NCBI GenBank assembly: GCA_002335865.1
Contig: DDCY01000033.1
Coordinates: forward strand, 1-64,000
Direction: 5' to 3'
Source: Saprospiraceae bacterium UBA1994
GTDB lineage: Bacteria > Bacteroidota > Bacteroidia > Chitinophagales > Saprospiraceae
Length of the DNA stretch: 64,000 nucleotides
Shown here: positions 39,284 to 48,428 of the stretch, piece after piece
Position numbering within the stretch: the stretch's first letter is position 1
Layout: every line of letters begins with the position of its first letter
Notes under the pieces: model-generated
What the model was told of the DNA's origin: nothing
What the model saw: the letters and a program-made list of their open reading frames with translations, nothing else
Databases searched by the model: none
Position numbers and translations under genes: made by a program

Positions 39284-39284
39284 A

Positions 39285-39371
39285 CTACATCAAAATAAAC
39301 GATACTAATGCTAATCCGAGTAGAATTAAAACCAACCACATCTGACTTCTAATTTTTCCGATCATTCCCAT
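39285..39371 (-). CDS. 28-residue membrane micro-ORF resembling a PpiD N-terminal anchor
   Basis: The ORF reads MGMIGKIRSQMWLVLILLGL followed by ALVSFILM and a stop. It has the form of the N-terminal anchor of the SurA/PpiD-type peptidyl-prolyl isomerases of Bacteroidota (M-x-x-I-G-x-IR, then a single helix), but the chaperone and isomerase domains are absent. It ends one base before coaX. It could be a relic of ppiD or a real small membrane protein whose translation is coupled to coaX. There is no independent evidence of expression. Confidence 0.45.
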   Translation of the reverse strand: MGMIGKIRSQMWLVLILLGLALVSFILM

Positions 39372-39422
39372 GATATATAATTTATAAATTGAATGAATTA
39401 TTAAGTTTAAAATGCAACCGTT

Positions 39423-40949
39423 TTAATGCTTAAAATGCCTAATACCAGTCATTAACATTGGCATCCCTTTGCTGTTACAGTAGTCAACACTTAAGTTGTC
39501 CTTTATACTTCCTCCTGGCTGTACTACAGCAGCTGTACCCGCGTCATGAGCTATCTCTACACAATCTGGAAATGGAAAGAAGGCATCTGATGCCATTACA
39601 CAACCTTCTAAATCAAATCCAAAGGCTGTCGCTTTAGAAATTGCTTGGCGTAAAGCATCTACTCTCGATGTCTGACCGCAACCCATACCAAGGAGTTGGT
39701 TATTTTTAACTAGGACTATTGTATTAGATTTCAAGTGCTTCACACACTTATTAGCAAACTCTAGGTCTGATAGTTGCTGAGGTGTAGCTTGTGCATCTGT
39801 AACGCATTCCATCTTATCTGATGACTCCATGGACTTGTCTGTATCTTGCTGGATCACACCATTTAATATACTCTTAAATGACTTATCGTTTACATGCCAC
39901 CTGTTAATTTTCATAAGGACACGTTTTTTCTTCTTGGTCAATAGATTGATAGCGTCTTGATCAAACTCTGGAGCTATTACCACTTCATAGAATAACTTAT
40001 TGATCTCTTCTGCCGTAGCCAAATCTAATGTTGTATTACTGATAAGTATGCCACCAAATGCTGATACAGGGTCTCCAGCTAAAGCTGCATGCCACGCTTC
40101 TACGACAGTTGATCTTGTTGCGATTCCACATGTATTGGTATGCTTGAGCACTGCGAATGTAGGATCGCTATCCACGAATTCTGACATTACGTTTACAGCT
40201 GCATCTACATCTACTAGATTATTGAAGGAAAGTTCTTTACCACTAATCTTCTCAAACATCGTATCTAACTCACCGAAGAAGATTCCTTGCTGATGAGGAT
40301 TTTCTCCATATCTCAGCACTTGACTATCGATCAGACTATGCTTGAATGACACATCGTCGCTGTCTCGATCAAAATAGTTAAATATCGCCGTATCATAATG
40401 GCTAGATACCTTGAATGCTCTTCTAGCCAACTCTTTACGATCTGCTAATGTACTCTCAGCGTTTTGCTCAGCTAAGATCTTTTGTATCATCGGGTATTCA
40501 TTCTTCGAAGGTACGATTACTACATCGTTGAAATTTTTTGCTGCTCCTCTTATAAGTGCTATACCACCAATATCAATCTTCTCTATAATGGCCTCTTCAT
40601 CATCCGTGCTCTTCACAGTATCTTCAAATGGATATAGATCTACGATTACTAAATCGATCTCTGGCATGTCATACTTAGCCAGTTGACCCAAGTGATCTTC
40701 ATCTCTACGAGCTAGTATACCACCGAATACTTTTGGGTGGAGTGTCTTCACTCTGCCATCAAGGATAGATGGATAACTAGTGAGGTCCTCTACACGCTCT
40801 ACTTTTACTCCATGTGACTCAATGAATTTCTGGGTGCCTCCAGTAGAGTATATAGTTACATCGTATTGATCTAAGAGATTAATTATTTCGTCAAGTCCGT
40901 CTTTATGAAATACGGAAATAAGAGCTGATTTTATCTTTCTAGCTGCCAT
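39423..40949 (-). CDS. purH: Bifunctional AICAR transformylase / IMP cyclohydrolase
   Basis: PurH catalyses the last two steps to IMP in purine synthesis. The 508-residue length is standard. The N-terminal cyclohydrolase domain has IYSTGGTQKFIESHG and LDGRVKTLHPKVFGGIL; the C-terminal transformylase domain has LRYGENPHQQG, FAVLKHTNTCGIATRS, PVSAFGGILISN, SDAFFPFPDCVEIAHDAGTA and QPGGSIKD. A TACTTTTG box lies 71 bases upstream of the start. It is transcribed separately from purL. Confidence 0.97.
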   Translation of the reverse strand: MAARKIKSALISVFHKDGLDEIINLLDQYDVTIYSTGGTQKFIESHGVKVERVEDLTSYPSILDGRVKTLHPKVFGGILARRDEDHLGQLAKYDMPEIDLVIVDLYPFEDTVKSTDDEEAIIEKIDIGGIALIRGAAKNFNDVVIVPSKNEYPMIQKILAEQNAESTLADRKELARRAFKVSSHYDTAIFNYFDRDSDDVSFKHSLIDSQVLRYGENPHQQGIFFGELDTMFEKISGKELSFNNLVDVDAAVNVMSEFVDSDPTFAVLKHTNTCGIATRSTVVEAWHAALAGDPVSAFGGILISNTTLDLATAEEINKLFYEVVIAPEFDQDAINLLTKKKKRVLMKINRWHVNDKSFKSILNGVIQQDTDKSMESSDKMECVTDAQATPQQLSDLEFANKCVKHLKSNTIVLVKNNQLLGMGCGQTSRVDALRQAISKATAFGFDLEGCVMASDAFFPFPDCVEIAHDAGTAAVVQPGGSIKDNLSVDYCNSKGMPMLMTGIRHFKH

Positions 40950-41019
40950 AGTAAGGTTAGTGAATTATTATTACAAAACCTCAAAAAACCTAGCGAACCA
41001 AAAATTATGAGGAAGAGCC

Positions 41020-41027
41020 CAAAAGTA
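41020..41027 (-). promoter_or_regulatory. Candidate -7 box TACTTTTG of purH
   Basis: On the minus strand TACTTTTG fits TAnnTTTG and lies 71 bases before the start codon. No TTTG element is seen at the -33 position. Confidence 0.35.
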
Positions 41028-41251
41028 GGAAGAAAAAACGATCCGGGTTGTCGAAAATGATGCTATCACAACTACAGAACCTATTTACCTCGAAAGTCTT
41101 TAAATATAGCCTTTAATTGCTTAGAATAATAAAGGAATGTCGAGTATCAAATTACGAATGTCTAAACGTGTCTTATAAGCTATACTATTATCCTTAGTCG
41201 CCCTTATTTAATTCAAAAAGCAAGCATCCTTTATTATTTCTATTAGTATTC

Positions 41252-41259
41252 TATATTTG
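41252..41259 (+). promoter_or_regulatory. Candidate -7 box TATATTTG of kynU
   Basis: TATATTTG fits TAnnTTTG exactly. It overlaps the TTG at 41257 that would open the longest kynU reading, which argues that translation begins downstream at the ATG at 41350. Confidence 0.45.
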
Positions 41260-41349
41260 TCTCATATAATTAAAATCAGTACTACTCAGAGAACTGAAAT
41301 GAGACTATCCGTCGCTCTTCTTCTCTCAAACTTACTCAATCTCAAATCA

Positions 41350-42612
41350 ATGACTCAATTTAGCCTTGCTCACGCCAAATCATTAGATGTCCAAGATCCA
41401 CTGCAAAAATATAGAGCACAGTTTTCTATACCTAAGCAAAAAAATGGAGAAGAGCATATCTATTTATGTGGTAACTCACTAGGTCTCATGCCATACAGGG
41501 CTCAAGAATATGTGAATCAAGAGATGGAGGATTGGGGAAAGTATGGAGTCGAAGGCCATTTTCATGCTCGTCACCCTTGGATGCCGTATCACGAATTCCT
41601 GACGGATAAGATGGCTCGAGTAGTAGGCGCACTGCCTCATGAAGTAGTAGTAATGAATAGCCTAACTGCCAATCTACACTTGATGATGGTGTCATTCTAT
41701 AGGCCGACAGCGGAGAGATTTAAGATATTAATAGACTATAGTCCATTCCCATCCGATAGATATGCTGTCGAATCACAAGCTAAATTTCACGGATACGATC
41801 CTAAGGGTGCTATCATAGAATTACAACCCTCTGGAGACAAGGAGACGGTAGATCACGATGATATCTTAGCTATGATCGATAAGCATGGAGATGAGATTGC
41901 ACTCATTATGATCGGAGGTGTCAATTACTATACTGGACAACTATATCCACTAGCAGATATCACAAAAGCAGGACACTCCAAAGGCTGTTTTGTAGGATTT
42001 GATCTCGCTCATGCAGCAGGAAATATCGATCTTCAGCTACATGATACAGGATCAGATTTTGCAGTCTGGTGTACGTATAAATATCTCAATAGTAGCCCGG
42101 GATCACTTTCAGGATGCTTCGTACATGAACGCCATGCAGAAGATGAAAACATGCCAAGATTTTCAGGATGGTGGGGACATGATAAGAGCACCAGATTTCT
42201 AATGGGAGACGATTTTAAACCTATGCGTGGAGCAGAAGGATGGCAACTAAGTAATCCGCCTATTTTACCTATGGCTGCTATGAGAGCATCACTAGAAATA
42301 TTTGAAGAAGCAAGTATGCCAGAGATCAGAAAGAAATCATTAAAGATGGGTGATTACTTACTCTCACTTTTAGATAACATAGATACTGACAAGATATCAA
42401 TCATCACACCTAGAGAGCATACAAGACGCGGTTGTCAACTGTCGATACAAGTAAAGGATGCAGACAAAAGATTATTTGATAAGATTACTGCAGCTGGAGT
42501 AATAGCTGACTGGAGGGAGCCTGATGTAATTAGAATAGCCGGTGCTCCTTTGTATAACAGTTATGAAGATTGCTGGAATTTTGTAGAATTCTTACGATTA
42601 GAATTGTTTTAG
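41350..42612 (+). CDS. kynU: Kynureninase
   Basis: This PLP enzyme cleaves kynurenine or 3-hydroxykynurenine to (hydroxy)anthranilate and alanine, in tryptophan breakdown and, in some bacteria, NAD synthesis. I start at ATG 41350 (MTQFSLAHAKSLDVQDPLQK), giving 420 residues, the usual length; the longer frame begins inside a promoter-like sequence. Motifs: YLCGNSLGLMPYRAQEYV, MNSLTANLHLMMVSFY, VGFDLAHAAGNIDLQLHD, the PLP lysine in WCTYKYLNSSPGSLSGCFVH, and SGWWGHDKSTRF. No other kynurenine-pathway gene is present, so its pathway role is uncertain; nadE and nadK in the window make an NAD link possible but unproven. Confidence 0.94.
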   Translation: MTQFSLAHAKSLDVQDPLQKYRAQFSIPKQKNGEEHIYLCGNSLGLMPYRAQEYVNQEMEDWGKYGVEGHFHARHPWMPYHEFLTDKMARVVGALPHEVVVMNSLTANLHLMMVSFYRPTAERFKILIDYSPFPSDRYAVESQAKFHGYDPKGAIIELQPSGDKETVDHDDILAMIDKHGDEIALIMIGGVNYYTGQLYPLADITKAGHSKGCFVGFDLAHAAGNIDLQLHDTGSDFAVWCTYKYLNSSPGSLSGCFVHERHAEDENMPRFSGWWGHDKSTRFLMGDDFKPMRGAEGWQLSNPPILPMAAMRASLEIFEEASMPEIRKKSLKMGDYLLSLLDNIDTDKISIITPREHTRRGCQLSIQVKDADKRLFDKITAAGVIADWREPDVIRIAGAPLYNSYEDCWNFVEFLRLELF

Positions 42613-42814
42613 TAGAACCCTATAATCATTGCCCTTGGACTATATTAGACAACAAACTTATACAATTCCCATAAAGGCAAGTTCTCTCCTGCAGAAGGCA
42701 CATACTATGCTTGATTGAATGTATCAATAGACTATACAACTCAAGCTATCCCGCACAACACTATATCCACGCAAACACTTACATTTACCATTTCTTAAAA
42801 AGAAATCATACAAA

Positions 42815-44356
42815 ATGGACTTCAAGCAACTAATATCACATAGTAAAGAATACGGATTTATATTCCAATCGAGTGAAATATATGATGGTCTCAGCGCTGT
42901 CTATGATTACGGTCCGATGGGAGTAGAACTCAAAAATAATATCAAAAAATATTGGTGGGATAGTATGGTTCGCCTCAATCAGAATATCGTAGGTATAGAT
43001 ACTGCTATCTTTATGCATCCTAGTACTTGGAAAGCAAGTGGTCACGTAGACGCTTTCAACGATCCATTAATAGATAATAAGGATAGCAAGAAGAGGTATC
43101 GTGCGGATCAGCTTATCGAAGGATATGTCGAGAAGATCGATATCAAGATTATGAAAGATGTTGCTAAAGCTAAGAAGAGGTTTGGTGATGATTTTGATGA
43201 AGTACAATTCCGTGCAACTAATCAGCGTATCATAGATCGCCAGACCAAGATGGATGATATATTGGGTCGTATGGCTGCCCTGCTGACAGCTGAGGATATG
43301 AAAGGATTGAAAGCCTTAATTGAAGAGCTAGAAATCGCATGTCCTGAAAGTGGATCACGTAATTGGACTGATGTAAGACAGTTCAATTTAATGTTCTCGA
43401 CTCAGTTGGGAAATATATCTGGTAGCGAATCCAAATTATATCTAAGACCAGAAACTGCTCAGGGGATATTTGTAAATTTCCTTAACGTACAGAAGTCTAC
43501 TCGTCAAAAAATTCCATTTGGTGTTGCTCAGATTGGTAAGGCTTTCCGTAACGAAATTGTTGCTCGTCAATTTATTTTCCGCATGAGAGAGTTTGAACAG
43601 ATGGAAATGCAATTTTTCGTTCGTCCGGGAGAAGAAATGAAATTCTATGAAGAGTGGAAATCTAAAAGATTGACTTGGCATAAGTCGCTAGGTACTGATG
43701 CTAGCAAACTTAGATTTCACAATCACGATAAGTTAGCTCACTATGCTAATGCAGCAGCAGATATTGAATTCCAATTTCCTTTTGGATTCCGCGAGTTAGA
43801 AGGTATCCATAGTCGTACAGATTTTGACTTGATACAGCATCAAGAATTATCAGGAAAAAAATTACAGTATTTTGACCCAGTACTGAACGAAAGTTATGTA
43901 CCCTATGTAGTAGAAACATCAATTGGATGTGACCGTATGTTCTTAGCTATGATGACTAATGCATTACAAGAAGAGACAGTACCAGATGCAGATGGAAAAG
44001 ATAGTAAGAGAATAGTTCTTAAACTGCCTGCAGCTATCGCTCCCGTGAAAGTTGCCATCTTACCTCTACTGAAAAATAAAGAGCAACTTACTAATTTGGC
44101 AAGTGATGTTTATCACAAATTACAATCACACTTCAATTGTCAATACGACGAAAAAGATGCCATCGGTAAAAGATATAGAAGACAAGATGCCATTGGCACA
44201 CCATACTGTGTGACTGTTGATTTTGATTCACTAGAAGACGGTACTGTTACTCTTAGAGATAGAGATACACTATTGCAAAAAAGAGTACATATTGATCAAC
44301 TATTAGCTGAAGTAGCTGATAGTGTTAGTATGTCTAATTTATTAGAAAAACTCTAA
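42815..44356 (+). CDS. glyS: Glycine--tRNA ligase (single-chain alpha2 type)
   Basis: This class II synthetase charges tRNA-Gly. The 513-residue chain is the eukaryote/archaea-like dimeric form, not the alpha2-beta2 form of Escherichia coli. Visible are the N-terminal YGFIFQSSEIYDGLSAVYDY GPMG region, YLRPETAQGIFVNF, motif 2 in AFRNEIVARQFIFRMREFEQ, the ELEGIHSRTDFDL discriminator, motif 3 in VVETSIGCDRMFLAMM, and a C-terminal anticodon-binding domain (VKVAILPLLKNKEQL, RYRRQDAIGTPYCVTVD). It stands alone. Confidence 0.97.
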   Translation: MDFKQLISHSKEYGFIFQSSEIYDGLSAVYDYGPMGVELKNNIKKYWWDSMVRLNQNIVGIDTAIFMHPSTWKASGHVDAFNDPLIDNKDSKKRYRADQLIEGYVEKIDIKIMKDVAKAKKRFGDDFDEVQFRATNQRIIDRQTKMDDILGRMAALLTAEDMKGLKALIEELEIACPESGSRNWTDVRQFNLMFSTQLGNISGSESKLYLRPETAQGIFVNFLNVQKSTRQKIPFGVAQIGKAFRNEIVARQFIFRMREFEQMEMQFFVRPGEEMKFYEEWKSKRLTWHKSLGTDASKLRFHNHDKLAHYANAAADIEFQFPFGFRELEGIHSRTDFDLIQHQELSGKKLQYFDPVLNESYVPYVVETSIGCDRMFLAMMTNALQEETVPDADGKDSKRIVLKLPAAIAPVKVAILPLLKNKEQLTNLASDVYHKLQSHFNCQYDEKDAIGKRYRRQDAIGTPYCVTVDFDSLEDGTVTLRDRDTLLQKRVHIDQLLAEVADSVSMSNLLEKL

Positions 44357-44398
44357 TAGTTAGTTACAACATATATAATTTTAGAGTTTAAAAGTGCT

Positions 44399-44530
44399 AT
44401 GACCCAAGATAAAAAGTATAATGATACTTTATCCTTAAAAATAGAAAATCACTCTAAGATAAAGCTAGAGTTAAGAAAAAATGACTTTAGGAAGTTTACT
44501 TATTTATCAATTAAAGATATTGATAAATAA
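44399..44530 (+). CDS. Possible 43-residue small ORF
   Basis: ATG at 44399 opens a frame of 43 codons, MTQDKKYNDTLSLKIENHSK then IKLELRKNDFRKFTYLSIKD, ending at 44530. The strongly alternating charged and beta-type text looks coding, and faintly recalls the strand pattern at the start of small PC4/p15-like single-stranded-DNA-binding proteins, but it is too short to judge. It lies between glyS and the convergent mvaA. It may be a truncated gene or chance. Confidence 0.3.
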   Translation: MTQDKKYNDTLSLKIENHSKIKLELRKNDFRKFTYLSIKDIDK

Positions 44531-44576
44531 GACTTTTAGAGTAAAAGAATTACTTAACAAATGAAACTCTCAAAAT

Positions 44577-45908
44577 CTATGCCTCTAGAAAATCTCTTAC
44601 GGCGCTGAAAGAAACTACTTTGTCACTAAAGTACTCTACTGCGTTTTCGATCTCGTTATCTCTAGCCTTGAGTTGATGCAAAATATTTACCAAATGCATT
44701 TTCATATGACCAGATTGAATACCTGTAGTAATGAGAGATCTTATTGCCGCAAAATTTTGAGCCAAGCCAGTTACTGCGATTACTTTCATGAGTTCTTCCG
44801 CAGTAGGATTTCCTAATAACTCGAGTGATTTTTTGGCTATAGGATGAAGATTGGTTAAACCTCCAACCGTGCCTACTGCGAGAGGCATATCAATCCAAAA
44901 TCTAAATACATCGTCTTCAATAGAGCAATGAGACAAACTCTTATATTGACCGTCTTTAGCGGCATATGCATGACCACAAGCTTCTATAGCGCGGAAATCA
45001 TTTCCTGTTGCAAGTACGACCGCATCTATACCATTAAATATTCCTTTATTATGAGTTGTAGCTCTATACGGATCGATTTCTGCGATACGGATCGCAGTCC
45101 AAAATTTGTAAGCGAATGCTTCCGCATCTAGATCAAAACCCATCGTTCCTAATTCAGAAATGGGACAACTTACTTCTGCTCTCACTAAACAGTCTGGTGT
45201 AAAATTAGATAATATGCACATGATGACCATCAGCTGATTCGATTGAGCTGATGTAGATGGATGATTAAATATAAACGTTTGAAGAGATTTGCCAAACTGT
45301 TCCAGCACACTATTTATAAAATTAGCTCCCATACTATCACATGTTTCAAATGAACATCTGAGTTGGTACAGACCATCTTCTTTTTCTGTAAAATCTAAAA
45401 GTTCAATATCTAATATACCACCACCGCGCTTGTCCATGTTAGCAGTAATAGACTTCGCTTCTTGAATAAGATCGGCTTTGATCTGAGGAAATATTTTTAT
45501 AAATAATTCCTTACCTCCAAACCATTTAAAATGTACTTGACCGATTTTGATAGTACCTAGAATAGTCGTTTTAAATCCACCTCTGGACATCCAATACTTT
45601 GCCGCCATAGATGCTGCTGCAACAACAGAACTTTCTTCGATGACCATAGGAACAGCATATGGCTTTCCATCTATCAAAAAATTAGGAGCTACACCAAATG
45701 GCATCGGAAAATTACTAATAGTATTTTCAGAGAACCCATCAAGTATCTTTTGCTGATCATCATCGGAGTGCCAATAACTTCTCAATTCTTCAATAGTTGA
45801 TTGTGGATCTTTAAAAAAGTTTTCAGCCAGCCATTTTAGCTTACCTACTTTCGACAATTTAGAAAATCCAGAAATTATTTTTTGCTCGTTTGTAGTTTTG
45901 TGATCCAT
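44577..45908 (-). CDS. mvaA: Hydroxymethylglutaryl-CoA reductase, class II type
   Basis: The enzyme reduces HMG-CoA to mevalonate (or runs in reverse in degradative users). The 443 residues match class II (MvaA) reductases: ENTISNFPMPFGVAPNFLID, the catalytic Glu in VPMVIEESSVVAAASMAA, the Lys in ATTHNKGIFNGIDAVVLATG, the Asp in GNDFRAIEACGHAYAA, GTVGGLTNLHPIAKKSLELL, and a C-terminal SGHMKMHL with the catalytic His. The ATG lies one base after the fni stop codon, so the two form an operon and act in the same pathway. That pairing argues for the biosynthetic direction here. Confidence 0.95.
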   Translation of the reverse strand: MDHKTTNEQKIISGFSKLSKVGKLKWLAENFFKDPQSTIEELRSYWHSDDDQQKILDGFSENTISNFPMPFGVAPNFLIDGKPYAVPMVIEESSVVAAASMAAKYWMSRGGFKTTILGTIKIGQVHFKWFGGKELFIKIFPQIKADLIQEAKSITANMDKRGGGILDIELLDFTEKEDGLYQLRCSFETCDSMGANFINSVLEQFGKSLQTFIFNHPSTSAQSNQLMVIMCILSNFTPDCLVRAEVSCPISELGTMGFDLDAEAFAYKFWTAIRIAEIDPYRATTHNKGIFNGIDAVVLATGNDFRAIEACGHAYAAKDGQYKSLSHCSIEDDVFRFWIDMPLAVGTVGGLTNLHPIAKKSLELLGNPTAEELMKVIAVTGLAQNFAAIRSLITTGIQSGHMKMHLVNILHQLKARDNEIENAVEYFSDKVVSFSAVRDFLEA

Positions 45909-45909
45909 A

Positions 45910-46941
45910 TTATCGCCTCACTGTAAGTAATGTATGAGCTAATCTCAGTCCTTCTACCTGAGCATGTACATGTTTTTGCAATTCTTCGTAGCTACCTATT
46001 GCATGTTTAAGGAATGAAGATGCTTGACCATAAACAGAATGACCATAACACTTTGATATCAGATGGTATCCATCTAAAAAATCCTTTACTCCTCCAGAGA
46101 TAATAAGATCAGGCATATCTCCAGAACTATCAACCATCAATTGATTGACCATATTGACCATATCGTCCGCAGTATGTCCTATACTCGCTAGCTTAGAATA
46201 AGTTTGCTTCATAGCTTCATCAGATCTGAGCAGCTCCAACATAGCAAAATTTGTTCCTCCACCTGCAGCAAACTCTAATCCGTCTAACGGCAAATCGCAT
46301 AAGGCCCTTAAGCTTTCACTTCCTATACCTTGACCTACTTCTTTAACTATAAGCGATGTATCCAATGCATCTATCGATCTCTTAATAAGATCGATTGGCT
46401 TGGAATAATATCTATCTCCTTCTGGCTGCAACCATTCTTGTAAGGGATTAACATGTATGATGAGACCATTTGCTTGTAATCTATTGACTAACTCTAGAAT
46501 AGTATCCCATTTATCATCTTTCCAGATTTGCTCAATCTGAGCGATACCAAGATTAGCATATAATGGTTGGTCTCCTATATGCTTTCGGACATCAAAATCA
46601 GAAAAATAAGTGTCGTCATGCATAAGCTTACGACACGACCCTAGCCCCATGCCCATGCCAAACTCTGCACAAGCTTTTGCCAAATTTTCATTGATCGTAG
46701 CAGCTATGCCAGTTCCTCCAGTCATACTAGACACCCATATAGGATTAGTGAGTCTCTTGCCTAGAAAAGTCTTGCCTATATCCAAATCAGCCGATGGATG
46801 CCCTGCAAGCATAGGTTCATAATAGAACCGTGTATCCATCTTATCACCATCTATTCTGGAGGCCTCAGCTAGTTTGATATGATCTAGCTTACGTTCCGCA
46901 GCTGTCGGATCTTCTATATTTCTACTTTTATCTCTACCCAT
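45910..46941 (-). CDS. fni: Type 2 isopentenyl-diphosphate delta-isomerase
   Basis: This FMN- and NADPH-dependent enzyme interconverts IPP and DMAPP, the two building blocks of isoprenoids. The 343-residue chain has the TIM-barrel motifs of the family: RKLDHIKLAEAS, NPIWVSSMTGGTG, FGMGMGLGSCRKLM, YANLGIAQIEQI, IHVNPLQEWLQPEGDRYY, VKEVGQGIGSESLR, FAAGGGTNFAMLEL and LIISGGVKDFLDGYHLISKC. It is the first gene of a two-gene operon with mvaA. With mvaA and the GYDIA kinase at 55654 it indicates a mevalonate route. Confidence 0.95.
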   Translation of the reverse strand: MGRDKSRNIEDPTAAERKLDHIKLAEASRIDGDKMDTRFYYEPMLAGHPSADLDIGKTFLGKRLTNPIWVSSMTGGTGIAATINENLAKACAEFGMGMGLGSCRKLMHDDTYFSDFDVRKHIGDQPLYANLGIAQIEQIWKDDKWDTILELVNRLQANGLIIHVNPLQEWLQPEGDRYYSKPIDLIKRSIDALDTSLIVKEVGQGIGSESLRALCDLPLDGLEFAAGGGTNFAMLELLRSDEAMKQTYSKLASIGHTADDMVNMVNQLMVDSSGDMPDLIISGGVKDFLDGYHLISKCYGHSVYGQASSFLKHAIGSYEELQKHVHAQVEGLRLAHTLLTVRR

Positions 46942-47206
46942 TATAATCTCAAAGCTAAAAATTTAACTGCCAAAGCACAAAAGAAGACAACATACATAAT
47001 CGAAAGTTTAAAGCTTTATAAAAAAGAGTAGTGTAAATGGAAAAATTATTAGGCTCTTCCATAGCCAACCTAATAACTAAAATCACAAAGAATATCATCA
47101 AGCAAAATGAGATAAGTATCTTAACGTATATACAGAAACTAATTACACACCATGTTAGGTTACATAAATGGTACGCATTTATTAAATCTAACAATATCCA
47201 TTCTTT

Positions 47207-48334
47207 ATGACTAGATCATATCTATCCATCATTGGAATTTTCCTTTCGATAAGCATATTTGCTCAAGACAACGTAACTAAATCTTACGAATACTTTAATG
47301 AGGGTATTATTTTTTATAAGGAAAATTATTTTAATACCGCTATCAGGTATTATACCAAAGCTATTGACCTCAATGAGAAGTATCCAAAAGCATATTATTA
47401 TAGAGCCAATTGTAAGCTTAAGCTCAAAGAATACGATTCAGCCGTCAAAGATTTTAAACTAGCTATCAAGTATGATGAACAATTCGCTAAGGCACATCTA
47501 TACAAAGGGTATGCACAGATGCAACTCAAAGAATATGATAAATCTCTAGCGAGTTTTGAAGATGCGTTAGATTTAGATCCGAAGTTAACTAAAGCACACC
47601 TCAACAAAGGAACTGTGCTGATGAAACAAAAAAAATATGATTCTGCAATTAATTCATTAACAAAATCTATATCTTTCAATGACCAACAAGCTACTGCGTA
47701 TTACAATCGTGGCATCTGTCAATCGAGAGTAAAAAAATATCATGAAGCGATTAGAGACTACGGAAGTGCCATAGAAATCAAGCCATCGATAACTGGTGCA
47801 TACGTGGCTAGAGCTAAAGCTTATTTAAAAGTTGAAAAATTTGAAGAGGCGATAGCGGATCTAAATAAGTTGATCAGAAAGAAAGCTAATAATGCAGACT
47901 TTTACTATTCCAGAGGATATGCTAAGCTAGCAATCAATAATTATAGTGGAGCAAATACAGATTTCACAGCAGCACTAAATATTAAGCCAAAGCACAAAAA
48001 TGCGTTGATTAAAAAGGCCCTTACAAGTTTCAATATGAAGAAATACGATGATGCTGCCAAAGAATACGGTACTCTGTGTGATGTTTTTCCAGATAAAGCG
48101 CTTTACCATGTAAATAGGGGTATCGCTTATCTTAGACTAAATGAATATGATCAAGCCGTGACTAGTTTTAATCACGCTATTGATTTAGATAATAAGTTAC
48201 CTGAAGCTTACTTCAATAGAGCTAATGCATTCTCTCAACTAAATAGAAATGATAAAGCTTGTGAAGATATGAGAACTGCTGGAAAACTTGGTTACGATGC
48301 AGCATTTGAGTATATCGGTGATTTTTGCAAATAA
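47207..48334 (+). CDS. Exported TPR protein
   Basis: A signal peptide (LSIIGIFLSISIFA, then QDN) is followed by about ten tetratricopeptide repeats spanning nearly the whole 375-residue chain, for example YFNTAIRYYTKAIDLNEKYP, EYDSAVKDFKLAIKYDEQFA, EYDKSLASFEDALDLDPKLT and EYDQAVTSFNHAIDLDNKLP, ending CEDMRTAGKLGYDAAFEYI. The last segment (KACEDMRTAGKLG) is a variant often found in Bacteroidota TPR proteins. The protein is probably a periplasmic scaffold. The partner is unknown, and no operon neighbour is seen. Confidence 0.9.
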   Translation: MTRSYLSIIGIFLSISIFAQDNVTKSYEYFNEGIIFYKENYFNTAIRYYTKAIDLNEKYPKAYYYRANCKLKLKEYDSAVKDFKLAIKYDEQFAKAHLYKGYAQMQLKEYDKSLASFEDALDLDPKLTKAHLNKGTVLMKQKKYDSAINSLTKSISFNDQQATAYYNRGICQSRVKKYHEAIRDYGSAIEIKPSITGAYVARAKAYLKVEKFEEAIADLNKLIRKKANNADFYYSRGYAKLAINNYSGANTDFTAALNIKPKHKNALIKKALTSFNMKKYDDAAKEYGTLCDVFPDKALYHVNRGIAYLRLNEYDQAVTSFNHAIDLDNKLPEAYFNRANAFSQLNRNDKACEDMRTAGKLGYDAAFEYIGDFCK

Positions 48335-48428
48335 AATCAATAATGGTACTTGCACTTTTAAAGTACAGGATCATTTTTTATTCCTATCCTTTTTCTACAA
48401 CTAGGCATGTCAAAATAAGTGATTCGCT

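Larger units (their letters stand above)
40950..41349. other. Divergent intergenic region between purH and kynU
   Basis: These 400 bases contain the candidate purH -7 box (41020-41027) and the candidate kynU -7 box (41252-41259). The kynU frame is open through part of it, but the reading there does not resemble the enzyme. I see no RNA gene or terminator. Confidence 0.5.

Noticed and set aside
46955..47194. Minus-strand hydrophobic frame of 79 codons just upstream of fni
   Set aside because: It opens with TTG, has no consistent membrane topology and looks like chance text in AT-rich DNA; a leader peptide cannot be wholly excluded.
48345..48381. Possible terminator after the TPR gene (GTACTT ... 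AAGTAC, then a T run)
   Set aside because: The stem is only 6 bp and the T run begins about 10 bases later, so it is not convincing.
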